DNA of 64,000 nt from Algoriphagus sp. AGSA1 (GCF_021390545.1 NZ_JAJUWR010000024.1:38096-102095); one strand, 5' to 3'; positions 1 through 9,599 are shown, counted from the first letter of the stretch. The notes: generated by a model not told the origin, from the letters alone. Numbers and translations are program-made.

Positions 1-347
1 TCCGCTATCGGAACCCCACGGTCATCCTCCCGAATCAAGGGAATGAACGGGCCGTCAATCCGGACATTATAGGTTCCGGCAAACAGCTTGGTATTCTGAA
101 ATGTACCATCAGGCATACAAAAGAAATCCGGGTTGGGAACAACATTCTCCCCCCAGCTCACTTCAGTCAGTCTCACGCGTATGCCTTCACTTCCCTGATC
201 GGTAAGTATTGGCTGGCCTGTTTCGACATCCACCACTTCTCCTATAAGCGTTTCATCTGGTAGATCATAATTGTCCAGCTCAAACATGCTGCAGGAATTA
301 AGGGAAAACAATGCGACTATTGCTAAGTAGATTAATATATTCTTCAT
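1..347 (-). CDS. DUF3823-type lipoprotein, 3' part outside window
   Basis: The gene starts at ATG 347 and runs off the left edge, so only the first 115 codons are visible. The N-terminus is a lipoprotein signal (MKNILIYLAIVALFSLNSC) with the lipid-accepting Cys at residue 19. It is followed by the FELDNYD and LTDQGSEGIRVRLTE-like stretches I associate with DUF3823 proteins, which sit directly behind SusC/SusD pairs in Bacteroidota. It begins 31 bp after the SusD stop, so it is probably the third gene of that transcript. A likely role is a surface lipoprotein assisting glycan binding; this is inferred from context only. Confidence 0.8.
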   Translation of the reverse strand, partial: MKNILIYLAIVALFSLNSCSMFELDNYDLPDETLIGEVVDVETGQPILTDQGSEGIRVRLTEVSWGENVVPNPDFFCMPDGTFQNTKLFAGTYNVRIDGPFIPLIREDDRGVPIA

Positions 348-377
348 CTTCTATAAATCTTGGTTATTGATAATTTC

Positions 378-2435
378 TTATCTGTTGGGTTGCTGATCTA
401 TCACCGGACTCTTGGATACCTCTCCTCCAGGAATAGCAAAATAATAGTCGATTATATTGTACTCAAATGTCTTCAAGCTCACCCACTGAAAGCGGGCATC
501 GAAGAAGTATTTTCCGCTTTCGGCAGACAAAAACGGGTAAAGGCCACGGAATCGATAACGGGAATTCATACTAAAATCTTCCTTATCCCGCTGCTCACCC
601 CAGAAACCATCTCTTTCTTCGTAGTGCTGCACTCTCCACCTGCGTAGATCCCACTTTGTCTTGTGCTCCAGCGCAAGTTCTTTCCGACGTTCTTTCCGTA
701 CTGTGTTTCTCCCTTCGATACTCGGAGAAACCCCGCCGTTCAGCAAAGTCGCACCTGCTCTTTCACGGATTTCATTTATACCAGAAGTGGCTACCTGTAG
801 CATATCAGATCCATCCGGAGAAGATTCTCCAGCCAACGCAAGCTCTACTGCCGCCTCGGCTGCATTAAGCAATACATCCGCATAACGCATCAGAATAAAA
901 TGCTGTGCCGATCTACCTTCTCCAGCTTCAAAAGCAGGATCGGGGTTCAGCCACTTTCTACCATATAAACCTGTCAGACAGCTTTCTCCATTATTAAAAA
1001 ATGGCCCATTGGCTCCAGCCGCAGTAATCTGACCACCCTGGAAAGGAACGAGCTCCTGACTACCACCTTCCCTAGCACTGAGAAAAAGACGCTTTGGAGT
1101 TTGTGTATAGGCAGGTAATTGCTGATATCTGGTTTCGGCAGTTGCGTAAGAATAATCATTAAACAGCGGGCGGATCGGCTCCGATCCTGTATATACCCCT
1201 GCGCGAATTTCGATTTCCGTATTCTTGAAATCATCCCCTGGAAATATGACATAAGCCCGAAGACGTGGTTCGGCACCTTTGAAAAAATCCATGGGTGTAT
1301 CGTACATCAGGTAATTTCCTTCCGTGTTGGTAGAGCCATCTGTCACCTTTATAGTACCATCAGGGTATCGGTCAAAACCTTCAAATAGTTCTAAAAAATC
1401 CAATGTAGGACAAGTACCGGAAGCCAATGGCGCTTTGAAAATAAACGGGGCACTATAGGCATCATATCCATGGGTCGCCACCGGAAAATCGTACTGCTTA
1501 ACATAGATATTCTCGGGACTTGTGGGATCACTGAACATATCCACCATGTTCTGGTATTGGGCTTCAGGATCATTTGCCGCCCATCTTCTCCTATACAGAG
1601 AGTATTGGCCACTTGCTATCACTTCATTTGCGGCCAGATACGCTTCTCTGAAATATCTTATAGAGGCCGACTGAGCGCTCTCTTCAGAAAATCCGATGAC
1701 ACGCACACCTGTTTTCAAGCCCATTCCGGTAAGTCTCCCCGGAACTGTTTCATTATATTTAGCAACGCTTCCTGCATATAGCATGGCCTCGGATTTGAAG
1801 GATAAGGCTACATACTTGTTTGAGTATCCACTTTTAGGGCTACTCGGCTGAAGCAGTTCAGCTGCCCTGTCATAATCAGCAAGCACCTGATCCCATGTCT
1901 CTTCCTCAGATGCTCGTGGAATTTCCAAACTTCCTTCCTCTGCTGGATAGCGGAGCACACTTGTCACCAGTGGCACTCCTCCAAATCGCCGTGCCATTGC
2001 GGAAAACACGGTGGCACGTACAAAATAAGCCTCTCCCAAATAATGATTGAAGGTCACTTCGGGAAAAACACTTTTATATTCAGGCAGTTTTTCCAACAGA
2101 TAATTGGCTTCACGTAACAAAGAAAGTGCATGTCCCCAATAGGGAGTTCTTTCGCCTGTAAAAGCCGAACTTATTCCATCCCGGTTCAGTGCTTCTCCTG
2201 TACCCTCTATTCCCAATGCTCCAAGCCACGAGTTGTACTCCACACCCCATTGAGCCATGTATTTGAAGTCCTCAAAAGGCATCTTACTATACATGCCTGC
2301 GATATAGACGTCCATACCGGATTCACTTGTCATGAGCGTCTCATCGCCAATGACATTTGGAGGGGGCACGTCCAAATCAGTACAACCGGAAAAATACACC
2401 AAGCTGATCAGCACTAATATGTTTCTTATTTTCAT
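378..2435 (-). CDS. SusD/RagB-family outer-membrane glycan-binding lipoprotein
   Basis: This is a surface lipoprotein that captures oligosaccharides and hands them to the SusC channel. The start at 2435 is preferred over the upstream in-frame 2468 because it gives a compact lipoprotein signal ending in YFSGC. The body shows SusD traits: a helical TPR-like N-terminal half (HYLGEAYFVRATVFSAMARRF), then FILMRYADVLLNAAEAA and the conserved KERRKELALEHKTKWDLRRW stretch near the C-terminus. The length of about 685 residues is at the long end for SusD. It lies 43 bp downstream of the SusC gene and is almost certainly cotranscribed with it. The ligand is probably alpha-mannan, inferred from the GH76 gene nearby. 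Confidence 0.93.
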   Translation of the reverse strand: MKIRNILVLISLVYFSGCTDLDVPPPNVIGDETLMTSESGMDVYIAGMYSKMPFEDFKYMAQWGVEYNSWLGALGIEGTGEALNRDGISSAFTGERTPYWGHALSLLREANYLLEKLPEYKSVFPEVTFNHYLGEAYFVRATVFSAMARRFGGVPLVTSVLRYPAEEGSLEIPRASEEETWDQVLADYDRAAELLQPSSPKSGYSNKYVALSFKSEAMLYAGSVAKYNETVPGRLTGMGLKTGVRVIGFSEESAQSASIRYFREAYLAANEVIASGQYSLYRRRWAANDPEAQYQNMVDMFSDPTSPENIYVKQYDFPVATHGYDAYSAPFIFKAPLASGTCPTLDFLELFEGFDRYPDGTIKVTDGSTNTEGNYLMYDTPMDFFKGAEPRLRAYVIFPGDDFKNTEIEIRAGVYTGSEPIRPLFNDYSYATAETRYQQLPAYTQTPKRLFLSAREGGSQELVPFQGGQITAAGANGPFFNNGESCLTGLYGRKWLNPDPAFEAGEGRSAQHFILMRYADVLLNAAEAAVELALAGESSPDGSDMLQVATSGINEIRERAGATLLNGGVSPSIEGRNTVRKERRKELALEHKTKWDLRRWRVQHYEERDGFWGEQRDKEDFSMNSRYRFRGLYPFLSAESGKYFFDARFQWVSLKTFEYNIIDYYFAIPGGEVSKSPVIDQQPNR

Positions 2436-2478
2436 AGTATAATTCATTTTTATGGTTCTAATTATCAACCACTGATAT

Positions 2479-5400
2479 TTAAAATCTTGCGGATATACCT
2501 ACCGTATAGGTTTTGGTAAGCGGATACATCCGTCCAAGCTCATCACCGGGGTGCTCCGGATCTACAAACTTTACCCCGGTGAAAGTCAATAGATTATAAG
2601 CGTTGGCAAAGAACCGGATGCTCGTTGTGGGATTATTGAGTGGTTTTAAAGTATAGCCAACTTCTATACTTTTAAGACGGAGATAATCGGTGCTGACCCG
2701 GTTAAAATCCGAATTCCCGAAAGGGTAATTACCGGTATATCCATAGTAGCCACTTACCCATTCGGTAGCCGGATCGTAAGGATCTGCCAATGGATCTACT
2801 GGATGCCAGCGGTCAAGATACTGCTCCAAGGCACCACCCCCATTACTTCCCCAAATCGAATAAAGTGGTTCTTGATACTCCATGGAACCTAGAGCTGATC
2901 CTTGCAACAGCATGCTAAAGTCAAAATTCTTATAGTTGGCATCTAATGCCAAACTGAAGTTTAACCAAGGAGTTTGATCGTATGCAAATGGGTGCTGATC
3001 CAAACCGTTGATTTCCCCATCCCCATTCCAGTCTTCATATTTATAATTTCCTGGAAGAATTCCCCTGTCTTTGTAAATAGGGAATGACCAAATATCTTCC
3101 CAATCTTCATATCGTCCAGCAGATTTATACCCGAACTGCACCCCTTGATATCTGTTGGTCAGGTTATCATTGCGCCAGCGATCATAGGAATTTCCATAAG
3201 GCCCCTTTTCGGCAGCTATCAAATGCTGCCTACGGGTAATGGTGGCTATGCCTTTTAACCCGTAAGAAAACAACCCTACTGTATTGCGGTGAGAAAGTTC
3301 AAGATCGATCCCAAACTGTCGGTCGCTATTGGTGTTTTCTCTCGGAGCACCTGTGCCCACCACAGTTGGCACTTCCCCAGATCGGGTGGAGAACAGCCCT
3401 TCCCTACGTCGGTCGAAATAGTCCACAGAAAAACCAAACAGCCCGTTCCAAGCTTCAAAATCAACACCTACGTTAAATGTCTTTGCTGTCCACCACGTGA
3501 TATTCTCATTGGGAACAACCAAAGATGCTCCATAGACGAACTCATCTCCCAACATATAACCCGGGGCATATTGATTATAATATCCTCCCTGTGCATTTCC
3601 GCTAGTTGCAGGATAGATATATCCTGGATACCAGTCGTATTGAAGTGAACCGTCATCAGCAGTCATACCATAGCTGGCTCTGAATTTAAGTTGGCTGACA
3701 AACGAAAGAGCCGAAATTGATTTGAAGAAAGACTCCTCTGATAGACGCCACCCCACTGATGCGGAAGGAAACCACCCCCAACGATTGTTTGCAACGAATT
3801 TTGAAGAACCATCATATCGAAACTGCACCTCTGCAATGTAGCGGTCCGAAAAAGCATAATTTAACCTGCCGAACATAGCCGAATTGGTAATCTCGTAGAG
3901 ATCTCCTGAGCCACCCTGCATTCCACCCTGTTGGTTTTCATTCATCCCTCCTATGAGATATTCCATGGCAAATGCAAGATCTCGCTGTGCGTAAAAATTG
4001 TCCCCCTTTCGGCTTTGTGTCTCAAATCCAAGCAATCCCGATACATCATGCTTGGTGCCAAATTTCCGCTTATAATTAAGAAGGAATTGGCCTAGTACCT
4101 GCTGCTTGCTGAAGATTTCACGCCTGATTTGATTTGGAGAGCTATTGTTGTAAAGTTTCGACGTATAGGAATCCGTCAAGGGTTCGTACATATATTGGTA
4201 ATATTCCCTACGATAAATATCATTGTCGTCGCCACGATAATCGTAGCTGATCAACGCTTTGGCGGTTAACCCTTCCAATAAGTGAGCTACCGTTCCAAAA
4301 TCGTAATCTAACGATGCTGAGGACTGGAAATATTTTTGGCGGAATTTTCTATATCCTGACACATCTGATTGCATCATAGCTATTGTATTCTGCTCCAGAT
4401 CCAGTCCTTCATAGTTCAGCATGGTATTTTCCGGATCGGCATAAGCAGGGAATAAGACCCCTTGTCTCCAATAATTTCTAATAATATCCACTGCGCTTGA
4501 GTAAGGGGTATTACGCTGATCGGCGACACCACTTAGGTTTAGATTAAACTTCAATCCCCTGGCTATCTCTGTGGTAATATTAGATCTCAGGTTGACCTTA
4601 TTATAGTTCATATCACCTGATTTAAAGAAGCCTTCCTGATATAGATATCCCCCTGCTATGTAATATTGGGTTTTCTCAGTTCCCCCGGTAATACTTATAT
4701 CATGCTGACTTTGAGGAAAAAATTTATTGATCAATAAAGAATTCCAATCCGTAGTACGTCGTTCCCCCGTGCGAAATGCCTCAAAATCACTTTCCTGATA
4801 GATTAGATTCCCCCCATTTATATTATTCATGGCCATCTCATTATAGAGTGTCATGGTCTGGTAGGGATCGGCTAGCTCAGGAAATCCAGCCGGAGATTGT
4901 AAGGTGAAAGAACCATTGTAAACTACTGTAGCCCTTCCACTCGTCGTACCTTTTTTAGTCGTCACCAACACCACTCCATTTGCTGCCCGTGCTCCGTATA
5001 TCGCTGCCGAAGCATCCTTTAATACAGACAGATCTTCAATATCACTGGGATTTAAGCGCTGAAAATCCCCCATGGTACGCTGGATCCCATCGATAACTAC
5101 CAATGGAGAACCTAAGCCCCGTATATCAAAGGTTGCATTAAACGTCCCCGGCTCAGCACTTCTTTGCCATACGCGAACACCGGCAACTCTACCTGTAAGC
5201 ATGTTTTGCGGGTTTTCATTCTTCGTCCGAAGCATTTCATCGCCCTTTATACTAGCCACAGAGCCAGTCAACGTAACTTTCTCCTGCATACCATAGCCTA
5301 CCACCACAACTTCACCAAGCTGCTGGGTATCAGGCACCAGGGCGACATCAATCACAGATTGAGCTCCTATCTCTATCTCTTGGGTCACATAGCCAATAAA

Positions 5401-5718
5401 TGAAAAAGTTAAAATAGAATTCCCGTCAGGAACTGTTAGTCTATAATTTCCATCAATATCCGTGGTGGTACCAATCGTGGTCCCCTTAATTACCACATTC
5501 ACCCCAGGCATCGGAGCCCCATCTTCTGAAAATGTGACATTTCCTGTCACTGTAACTTCGCGTTGTACCCCTTCAGTGAAGGAGTAATCCGCAAAGGTAT
5601 TGATCTCTTTCTTTACTCCGGAAGCAAAACCGGAAGCAAAGAGAAAGCACTGTAATATTATCCCTAACATGGAATACTTTATCAGTTTTCTGGAAAACTT
5701 TTTGTATATATTATGCAT
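2479..5718 (-). CDS. SusC/RagA-family TonB-dependent outer-membrane transporter
   Basis: This is a TonB-dependent channel that imports oligosaccharides together with the SusD partner. Seen in order along 1079 residues: a signal peptide; a carboxypeptidase-like beta-sandwich at about 55-130 (VTGNVTFSEDGAPMPGVNVV); a TonB-box-like stretch (LGEVVVVGYG); a plug domain at about 145-260 with the SusC signature LSVLKDASAAIYGARAANGV; then a long beta-barrel ending in Phe (YTVGISARF). No anti-sigma-sensing N-terminal extension is visible, so this is a classical SusC rather than a transducer type. It is the first gene of the SusC-SusD-DUF3823 group and is preceded by a palindrome (5746-5760) and by the terminator of the GH76 gene. 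Confidence 0.95.
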   Translation of the reverse strand: MHNIYKKFSRKLIKYSMLGIILQCFLFASGFASGVKKEINTFADYSFTEGVQREVTVTGNVTFSEDGAPMPGVNVVIKGTTIGTTTDIDGNYRLTVPDGNSILTFSFIGYVTQEIEIGAQSVIDVALVPDTQQLGEVVVVGYGMQEKVTLTGSVASIKGDEMLRTKNENPQNMLTGRVAGVRVWQRSAEPGTFNATFDIRGLGSPLVVIDGIQRTMGDFQRLNPSDIEDLSVLKDASAAIYGARAANGVVLVTTKKGTTSGRATVVYNGSFTLQSPAGFPELADPYQTMTLYNEMAMNNINGGNLIYQESDFEAFRTGERRTTDWNSLLINKFFPQSQHDISITGGTEKTQYYIAGGYLYQEGFFKSGDMNYNKVNLRSNITTEIARGLKFNLNLSGVADQRNTPYSSAVDIIRNYWRQGVLFPAYADPENTMLNYEGLDLEQNTIAMMQSDVSGYRKFRQKYFQSSASLDYDFGTVAHLLEGLTAKALISYDYRGDDNDIYRREYYQYMYEPLTDSYTSKLYNNSSPNQIRREIFSKQQVLGQFLLNYKRKFGTKHDVSGLLGFETQSRKGDNFYAQRDLAFAMEYLIGGMNENQQGGMQGGSGDLYEITNSAMFGRLNYAFSDRYIAEVQFRYDGSSKFVANNRWGWFPSASVGWRLSEESFFKSISALSFVSQLKFRASYGMTADDGSLQYDWYPGYIYPATSGNAQGGYYNQYAPGYMLGDEFVYGASLVVPNENITWWTAKTFNVGVDFEAWNGLFGFSVDYFDRRREGLFSTRSGEVPTVVGTGAPRENTNSDRQFGIDLELSHRNTVGLFSYGLKGIATITRRQHLIAAEKGPYGNSYDRWRNDNLTNRYQGVQFGYKSAGRYEDWEDIWSFPIYKDRGILPGNYKYEDWNGDGEINGLDQHPFAYDQTPWLNFSLALDANYKNFDFSMLLQGSALGSMEYQEPLYSIWGSNGGGALEQYLDRWHPVDPLADPYDPATEWVSGYYGYTGNYPFGNSDFNRVSTDYLRLKSIEVGYTLKPLNNPTTSIRFFANAYNLLTFTGVKFVDPEHPGDELGRMYPLTKTYTVGISARF

Positions 5719-5745
5719 ATGTTCAACAATATTTTATTTAACCAT

Positions 5746-5760
5746 TACCTCGTCGAGGTA
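5746..5760. promoter_or_regulatory. 15-bp perfect palindrome upstream of SusC gene
   Basis: TACCTCG-T-CGAGGTA is two perfect 7-base half sites around one central base. It lies 28 bp upstream of the SusC start and downstream of the GH76 terminator, in the short gap where the SusCD promoter must lie. It may be an operator for a PUL regulator. No regulator gene is visible in the window. Confidence 0.4.
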
Positions 5761-5774
5761 TTTACCGTGTCTAA

Positions 5775-5806
5775 AAACAATGGCGCCCGATGGATACCGG
5801 ACGCCA
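5775..5806 (-). terminator. Intrinsic terminator of GH76 gene
   Basis: Reading on the minus strand, a stem of TGGCG.CCG pairs with CGG.CGCCA (one mismatch, 8-base loop; arms at 5781-5789 and 5798-5806). It is followed by TTGTTTTTAG. It begins 11 bp after the GH76 stop codon and would uncouple GH76 from SusC. Confidence 0.7.
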
Positions 5807-5816
5807 AAACCTAAAC

Positions 5817-7277
5817 TCATTTTTCCAGCTCATATCGTGACAACACGGCATATTCTGCTGCAAAAGCGAAGTTGAACATTCCTTCTGTTCTATTATTGTT
5901 ATTGTCAAGGCTCCACCCTACCAGTAAATTGGTTGGTAGAAAACCTTCATAAAGGAAATTATCGTACCCGTGGTCAAGGTTCTTTTGGAAGGAATCGATA
6001 TAGTCGGATGTAGCGGCATAGGAAGGATGTACATCTACATATCCGCGCATTAATACACCATTAAACCAATTTCTGAATCCGCTTATATCGTATGTGTAAT
6101 ATCCAGGTTTGTTCTGTCCTAGTTTTGCGAAGTAGGCAAAACTGGCATCAGACAATTCCTTGGCATCTTCGAGGAATTTGCTTTCACCTGTCATTCTGTA
6201 TAGATCAGCTGCTCCCGAAAGCATTGTCCCGCTGTTGTAAGAAATAGCCGGGCCTACTCGATCTTGGCATGAAATGCCTCTACGGTATACCGCTCCATCA
6301 ATGGTCTCCGTTTGAGGACTGCCGGGGGAGCATCCGCCTCTCATATCATCATACACGCCGTCTGCGCGGAGCAATTGACTTTTTTGCCAATCATATACTT
6401 TCTCTGCAAAATCTGCGTAATAGTCACTTTTTTTAACCTCCATTGTTTTACGGGTTTCCTTATCCGCTTCATCAATGTACCTATAGGTTATTTCGTCGTT
6501 TTTATCTTTGTACAGCTCATGCAACCACACCAAGGGGCTCACCATCGGCCCATTGCTACAGGCGTGTTTGGTCACATAGCCAGGTCCCCAGGGTATTCCT
6601 CCACGCTCTGTTCCATCAGGATTGCGGGTGCTATCCCATCCATCCAATACGTAGGCTGTTAAATATTCAGCTTTATCCAAATAAGCTTGGATGCCGGTAA
6701 CTTTATAAGATTCGAGCAATTCACGTATGAGCCACATCTGATCGTCATACACGTTTTCGATTCCCTCTACCTTGGCTGTACCTTTTGCATTTCCCCTATT
6801 CACACCGTACACCGACCATTCTTTTGTTTGGGTGTAAGAGACCAACTCGAAGGTTCCCTGGTAATAATCCACATTGTCATACAGCTCCCCCAGCAAGTCG
6901 GAGTACCTATTGAAATGCTCCTCGTAAAGGGCAGAATTACCCTTTTCCTTTTGGGCGTGAAGCGCATGTAGAACAGCATTTACAGCTTCTATAGCAGCTG
7001 AATACATCCATACGCTGCCTATTTCATCAGAACGAACACCAGTGTAAGGATTATAATATCTAGCCATAGCCATCCCCGCCCCAGTGAAATGGGCAGAGAC
7101 TGCTTTGTCGGTGAGTTCCATGGCGCGAAGAAGGTTTTGCTCAGAAAGAACAACCTCTTCCAGAGGAGGCCCAGTTGGGTTAGTATCAGATACATTTTCG
7201 GCACATGCTGTCACGAGCAGCAGCAGTAAACTATAAATAGTGATCATAGAGCGATATATTGTCATAATAAGGTTCAT
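5817..7277 (-). CDS. GH76-family alpha-1,6-mannanase-like lipoprotein
   Basis: This is a predicted endo-acting hydrolase of alpha-1,6-mannan backbones of the kind found in fungal or mycobacterial mannans. The N-terminus is a lipoprotein signal (LLLLLVTAC, Cys25), placing it on the cell surface or in the periplasm. The key evidence is YDDQMW with adjacent Asp178-Asp179, matching the paired catalytic aspartates of GH76 in an (alpha/alpha)6 barrel. GGIPWGPG and the helical repeats support the same fold. The length of 486 residues allows the roughly 350-residue barrel plus linkers. The start at 7277 lies 3 bp after the upstream stop, which suggests translational coupling. In-frame ATGs at 7265 and 7247 are alternatives. 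Substrate specificity is inferred from the family. Confidence 0.85.
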   Translation of the reverse strand: MNLIMTIYRSMITIYSLLLLLVTACAENVSDTNPTGPPLEEVVLSEQNLLRAMELTDKAVSAHFTGAGMAMARYYNPYTGVRSDEIGSVWMYSAAIEAVNAVLHALHAQKEKGNSALYEEHFNRYSDLLGELYDNVDYYQGTFELVSYTQTKEWSVYGVNRGNAKGTAKVEGIENVYDDQMWLIRELLESYKVTGIQAYLDKAEYLTAYVLDGWDSTRNPDGTERGGIPWGPGYVTKHACSNGPMVSPLVWLHELYKDKNDEITYRYIDEADKETRKTMEVKKSDYYADFAEKVYDWQKSQLLRADGVYDDMRGGCSPGSPQTETIDGAVYRRGISCQDRVGPAISYNSGTMLSGAADLYRMTGESKFLEDAKELSDASFAYFAKLGQNKPGYYTYDISGFRNWFNGVLMRGYVDVHPSYAATSDYIDSFQKNLDHGYDNFLYEGFLPTNLLVGWSLDNNNNRTEGMFNFAFAAEYAVLSRYELEK

Positions 7278-7280
7278 TGT

Positions 7281-9092
7281 TTAGTTCAAATCAATTTGAT
7301 GTATGACCAGTTTATTTTCTCCAGATTCAGCTTCCCCGTTATATACACCCAATGCGAGTGTTATATTTTGGCCGTTAAACGGTGCTAAGTCATACACAAA
7401 TGAGGCATAGCCCTCAGGATTTCCTGCACCACCGTCGCCATGCCTAAACTTCCAGCAGCCATCTTCTGCGGCAATGGCTTCATCTGCAGTAGTTGACTTA
7501 GGATCTAAATGGGTGATTGTCCCGTCATCGGCTATAGCGGTAAGCTTGAAGTAGGTGAAATTGTCGCTGAAATTCCGCGTACTCAGAGTCAACTGATTGC
7601 TGCCTGCATTTATTGAGAACTTTGAATACAGATATGCCTCTGGTACTTTGGTGTCAACTTCAGGGGTATTACGGGTTTTTATCAGATAGCCTTCAGAGGG
7701 GAAGACTTCAGGATCTTTCTTTAGAGGGACAAAAAACCATTCTGCTGCCACATGATCAACCCCACGCCAAGCACGATAAGCATCCACATAATTATCCCGG
7801 TTACCATTCACTGGGCTGATTCCTGTGAAGGAGGTTTTGGTATGCGCCATAGTAGAGCGCACCGTCTCCTGAGTAAGCTTCCATCCTTCAATAACTTCTG
7901 TACCTGGCAGCCAATCCCAGTTTTCTACTTTCTTGTCCGCAAAACGAATAGCGCGGAGTACCAGCTGCTTCCAATAATCCCCGGTAGATTGGCGGTATAT
8001 GCCTATAGCGATGACCACTTCTTTACCTACATATTCACCCAGGTCAAACTCAAAGTCGGCATAGCTCCCTGATCCATAAGTTCTATTCTCTCCTATTTTA
8101 ACGGCAGTAGGTTGAGCAGCGGAAAGATCAACTACCTGAACACCAAAATATGCGGGATTTGCCTCGTCCGCATTGTGTGTGCTTAGCCTCAGTGACAAAA
8201 TCTTGTTTTCTTCCGTAATCAGCTTGCTTCCGTAAACGTAGGAATCAAAAACGTTCAGATCCGCCGGGTTGCTGCGATCCTCTTCATTATTGCGAATTTG
8301 TAAAGTGGTGCCTTCGTTTTGCTCTTGCCATGCTCCTTGGAAATCAAGTGCCGACATATAGTTGCACGCCCAATCCCAACGAGGATAAACGTCAGCATTT
8401 CGCCCACCCCGATATTCGTTGTAATACCATTTGTCGGCGTCTAACAGATCAACAGTGGTAAGACCCCGGAGAATTTCGTTGCTCCCCATTCCTACTTCTA
8501 AAGTAGCGACACCATTCACAAAATCAGACTCACCTACCGTTCGTGTTACGGTCTTATAGTTTGCTTTGGTAAAGGTAACCGTGTATGTGTCAACGATCAG
8601 ATTCTCTAAAACGAATGCACCGTCGCTTCCACTGGTTACTGTGCCTGCTACCCCTACACTAACAGTCACACCTTCGAGGGCGGCATTATTGTTTTGTGCA
8701 TCCGTAATCACTCCGCTGATTTTAGCGGAGGCAAAGATCATGGTCATGTCTGCGGTCGCAACCCGATTAGCATCAAATTTTTCAGGATTTACAGTTACAC
8801 TGACTGTCAGCCAGCCCGCTTTGGAAAATTTAACTGCTCTTGTTTTCAAGGTTACATTCTCGAAGGAATAGTTCCCATCTCCTCCGGTAGTCACAGACAC
8901 TTCTTCTTCACCTATACCGGCAAGCGTTACTTCTACATCTGAAATAGGTTGGCCTTCCCCGTCTGTAACAGTGCCTGTAATAGTTCCTCGAGGCTCCTCG
9001 ATGGGTTCGTCTTCATTGACGCATGAGGTTACCGAAGCGATAAAAGTACTTAGCAACGCAACGTAAATAATCGTACGTAATTTCTTACTCAT
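7281..9092 (-). CDS. Lipoprotein with carboxypeptidase-regulatory-like domains and two repeated beta-rich modules
   Basis: No named family is recognised over the full length. The start at 9092 (MSKKLRTIIYVALLSTF) gives a lipobox SVTSC; the longer reading frame to 9134 would bury the signal. Two carboxypeptidase-D-regulatory-like domains follow (GTITGTVTDGEGQPISDVEV and SGVITDAQNNNAALEGVTVSV), spanning about residues 35-200. Two larger modules come next with similar endings: ADFEFDLGEYVGKEVVIAIG and ASFVYDLAPFNGQNITLALG. This looks like a duplicated jelly-roll or carbohydrate-binding-like unit. Its position just before GH76 suggests a surface glycan-binding protein for the mannan locus, but no catalytic signature is seen. 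Confidence 0.75.
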   Translation of the reverse strand: MSKKLRTIIYVALLSTFIASVTSCVNEDEPIEEPRGTITGTVTDGEGQPISDVEVTLAGIGEEEVSVTTGGDGNYSFENVTLKTRAVKFSKAGWLTVSVTVNPEKFDANRVATADMTMIFASAKISGVITDAQNNNAALEGVTVSVGVAGTVTSGSDGAFVLENLIVDTYTVTFTKANYKTVTRTVGESDFVNGVATLEVGMGSNEILRGLTTVDLLDADKWYYNEYRGGRNADVYPRWDWACNYMSALDFQGAWQEQNEGTTLQIRNNEEDRSNPADLNVFDSYVYGSKLITEENKILSLRLSTHNADEANPAYFGVQVVDLSAAQPTAVKIGENRTYGSGSYADFEFDLGEYVGKEVVIAIGIYRQSTGDYWKQLVLRAIRFADKKVENWDWLPGTEVIEGWKLTQETVRSTMAHTKTSFTGISPVNGNRDNYVDAYRAWRGVDHVAAEWFFVPLKKDPEVFPSEGYLIKTRNTPEVDTKVPEAYLYSKFSINAGSNQLTLSTRNFSDNFTYFKLTAIADDGTITHLDPKSTTADEAIAAEDGCWKFRHGDGGAGNPEGYASFVYDLAPFNGQNITLALGVYNGEAESGENKLVIHQIDLN

Positions 9093-9128
9093 TCTGTTGG
9101 CTATTATGGGTTTGGTAGAATAATTAAT

Positions 9129-9169
9129 CGCCAAATGGGCAAATTACCTTATAATCTCACAAATTGGCG
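9129..9169. promoter_or_regulatory. Inverted repeat CGCCAA...TTGGCG upstream of the PUL
   Basis: CGCCAA at 9129-9134 and TTGGCG at 9164-9169 form inverted half sites separated by 29 bp. They lie 37 to 77 bp upstream of the first lipoprotein start, where a promoter on the minus strand is expected. This may be an operator. A similar half site flanks the leucine dehydrogenase promoter at 42147-42178. Confidence 0.3.
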
Positions 9170-9247
9170 TAGAGGAAAAATAGATTGGATCAGGTTAAAT
9201 TCTTGGTTAAATCAGGGTTAATGACTTAGAAAAATCTATTAATCTGG

Positions 9248-9290
9248 CAATTGCCATCTTCATTGCACACTGACAAACAGTGGGCAATTG
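9248..9290. promoter_or_regulatory. Nested inverted repeat in 9093-9599 gap
   Basis: CAATTGCC (9248-9255) pairs with GGCAATTG (9283-9290), enclosing CACTG (9268-9272) and CAGTG (9278-9282). It lies about 160 bp upstream of the PUL lipoprotein. It may be a regulator site or an RNA hairpin in a leader. Apart from this, the 9129-9169 repeat and the atp terminator, I see nothing coding or repeated in the roughly 500-bp gap. Confidence 0.35.
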
Positions 9291-9544
9291 GAACAAAGCC
9301 CTTTAAAAACACATGATTAATCACAGTAGGTAACCACATATTATACCGAGGCTATTCTATACACAACTTCAAAGAGCACAGATCAAAAAAAATGAATGGA
9401 AATGAACGGAAAAAATTATGGCACTCTAATGCAGTTAGTCCTGGTTTCTACGTGTTACATTCTACTGTGCTGGAAATGCCTACCCAAGACAGCTGAAAAA
9501 AAGCTACATAACAATGAATTTTGATGTTTCTGCTTTGTGATTGA

Positions 9545-9579
9545 CATAAAAAAACCACAACCCTTGCGAGCTGTGGTTT
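9545..9579 (-). terminator. Intrinsic terminator of the atp operon
   Basis: On the minus strand AAACCACA (9579-9572) pairs with TGTGGTTT (9559-9552), with a 12-base loop and a run of seven T residues. It begins 20 bp after the atpG stop, so it ends the ATP synthase operon. Confidence 0.85.
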
Positions 9580-9599
9580 GAAAGTAGGTCTATCGTTTA

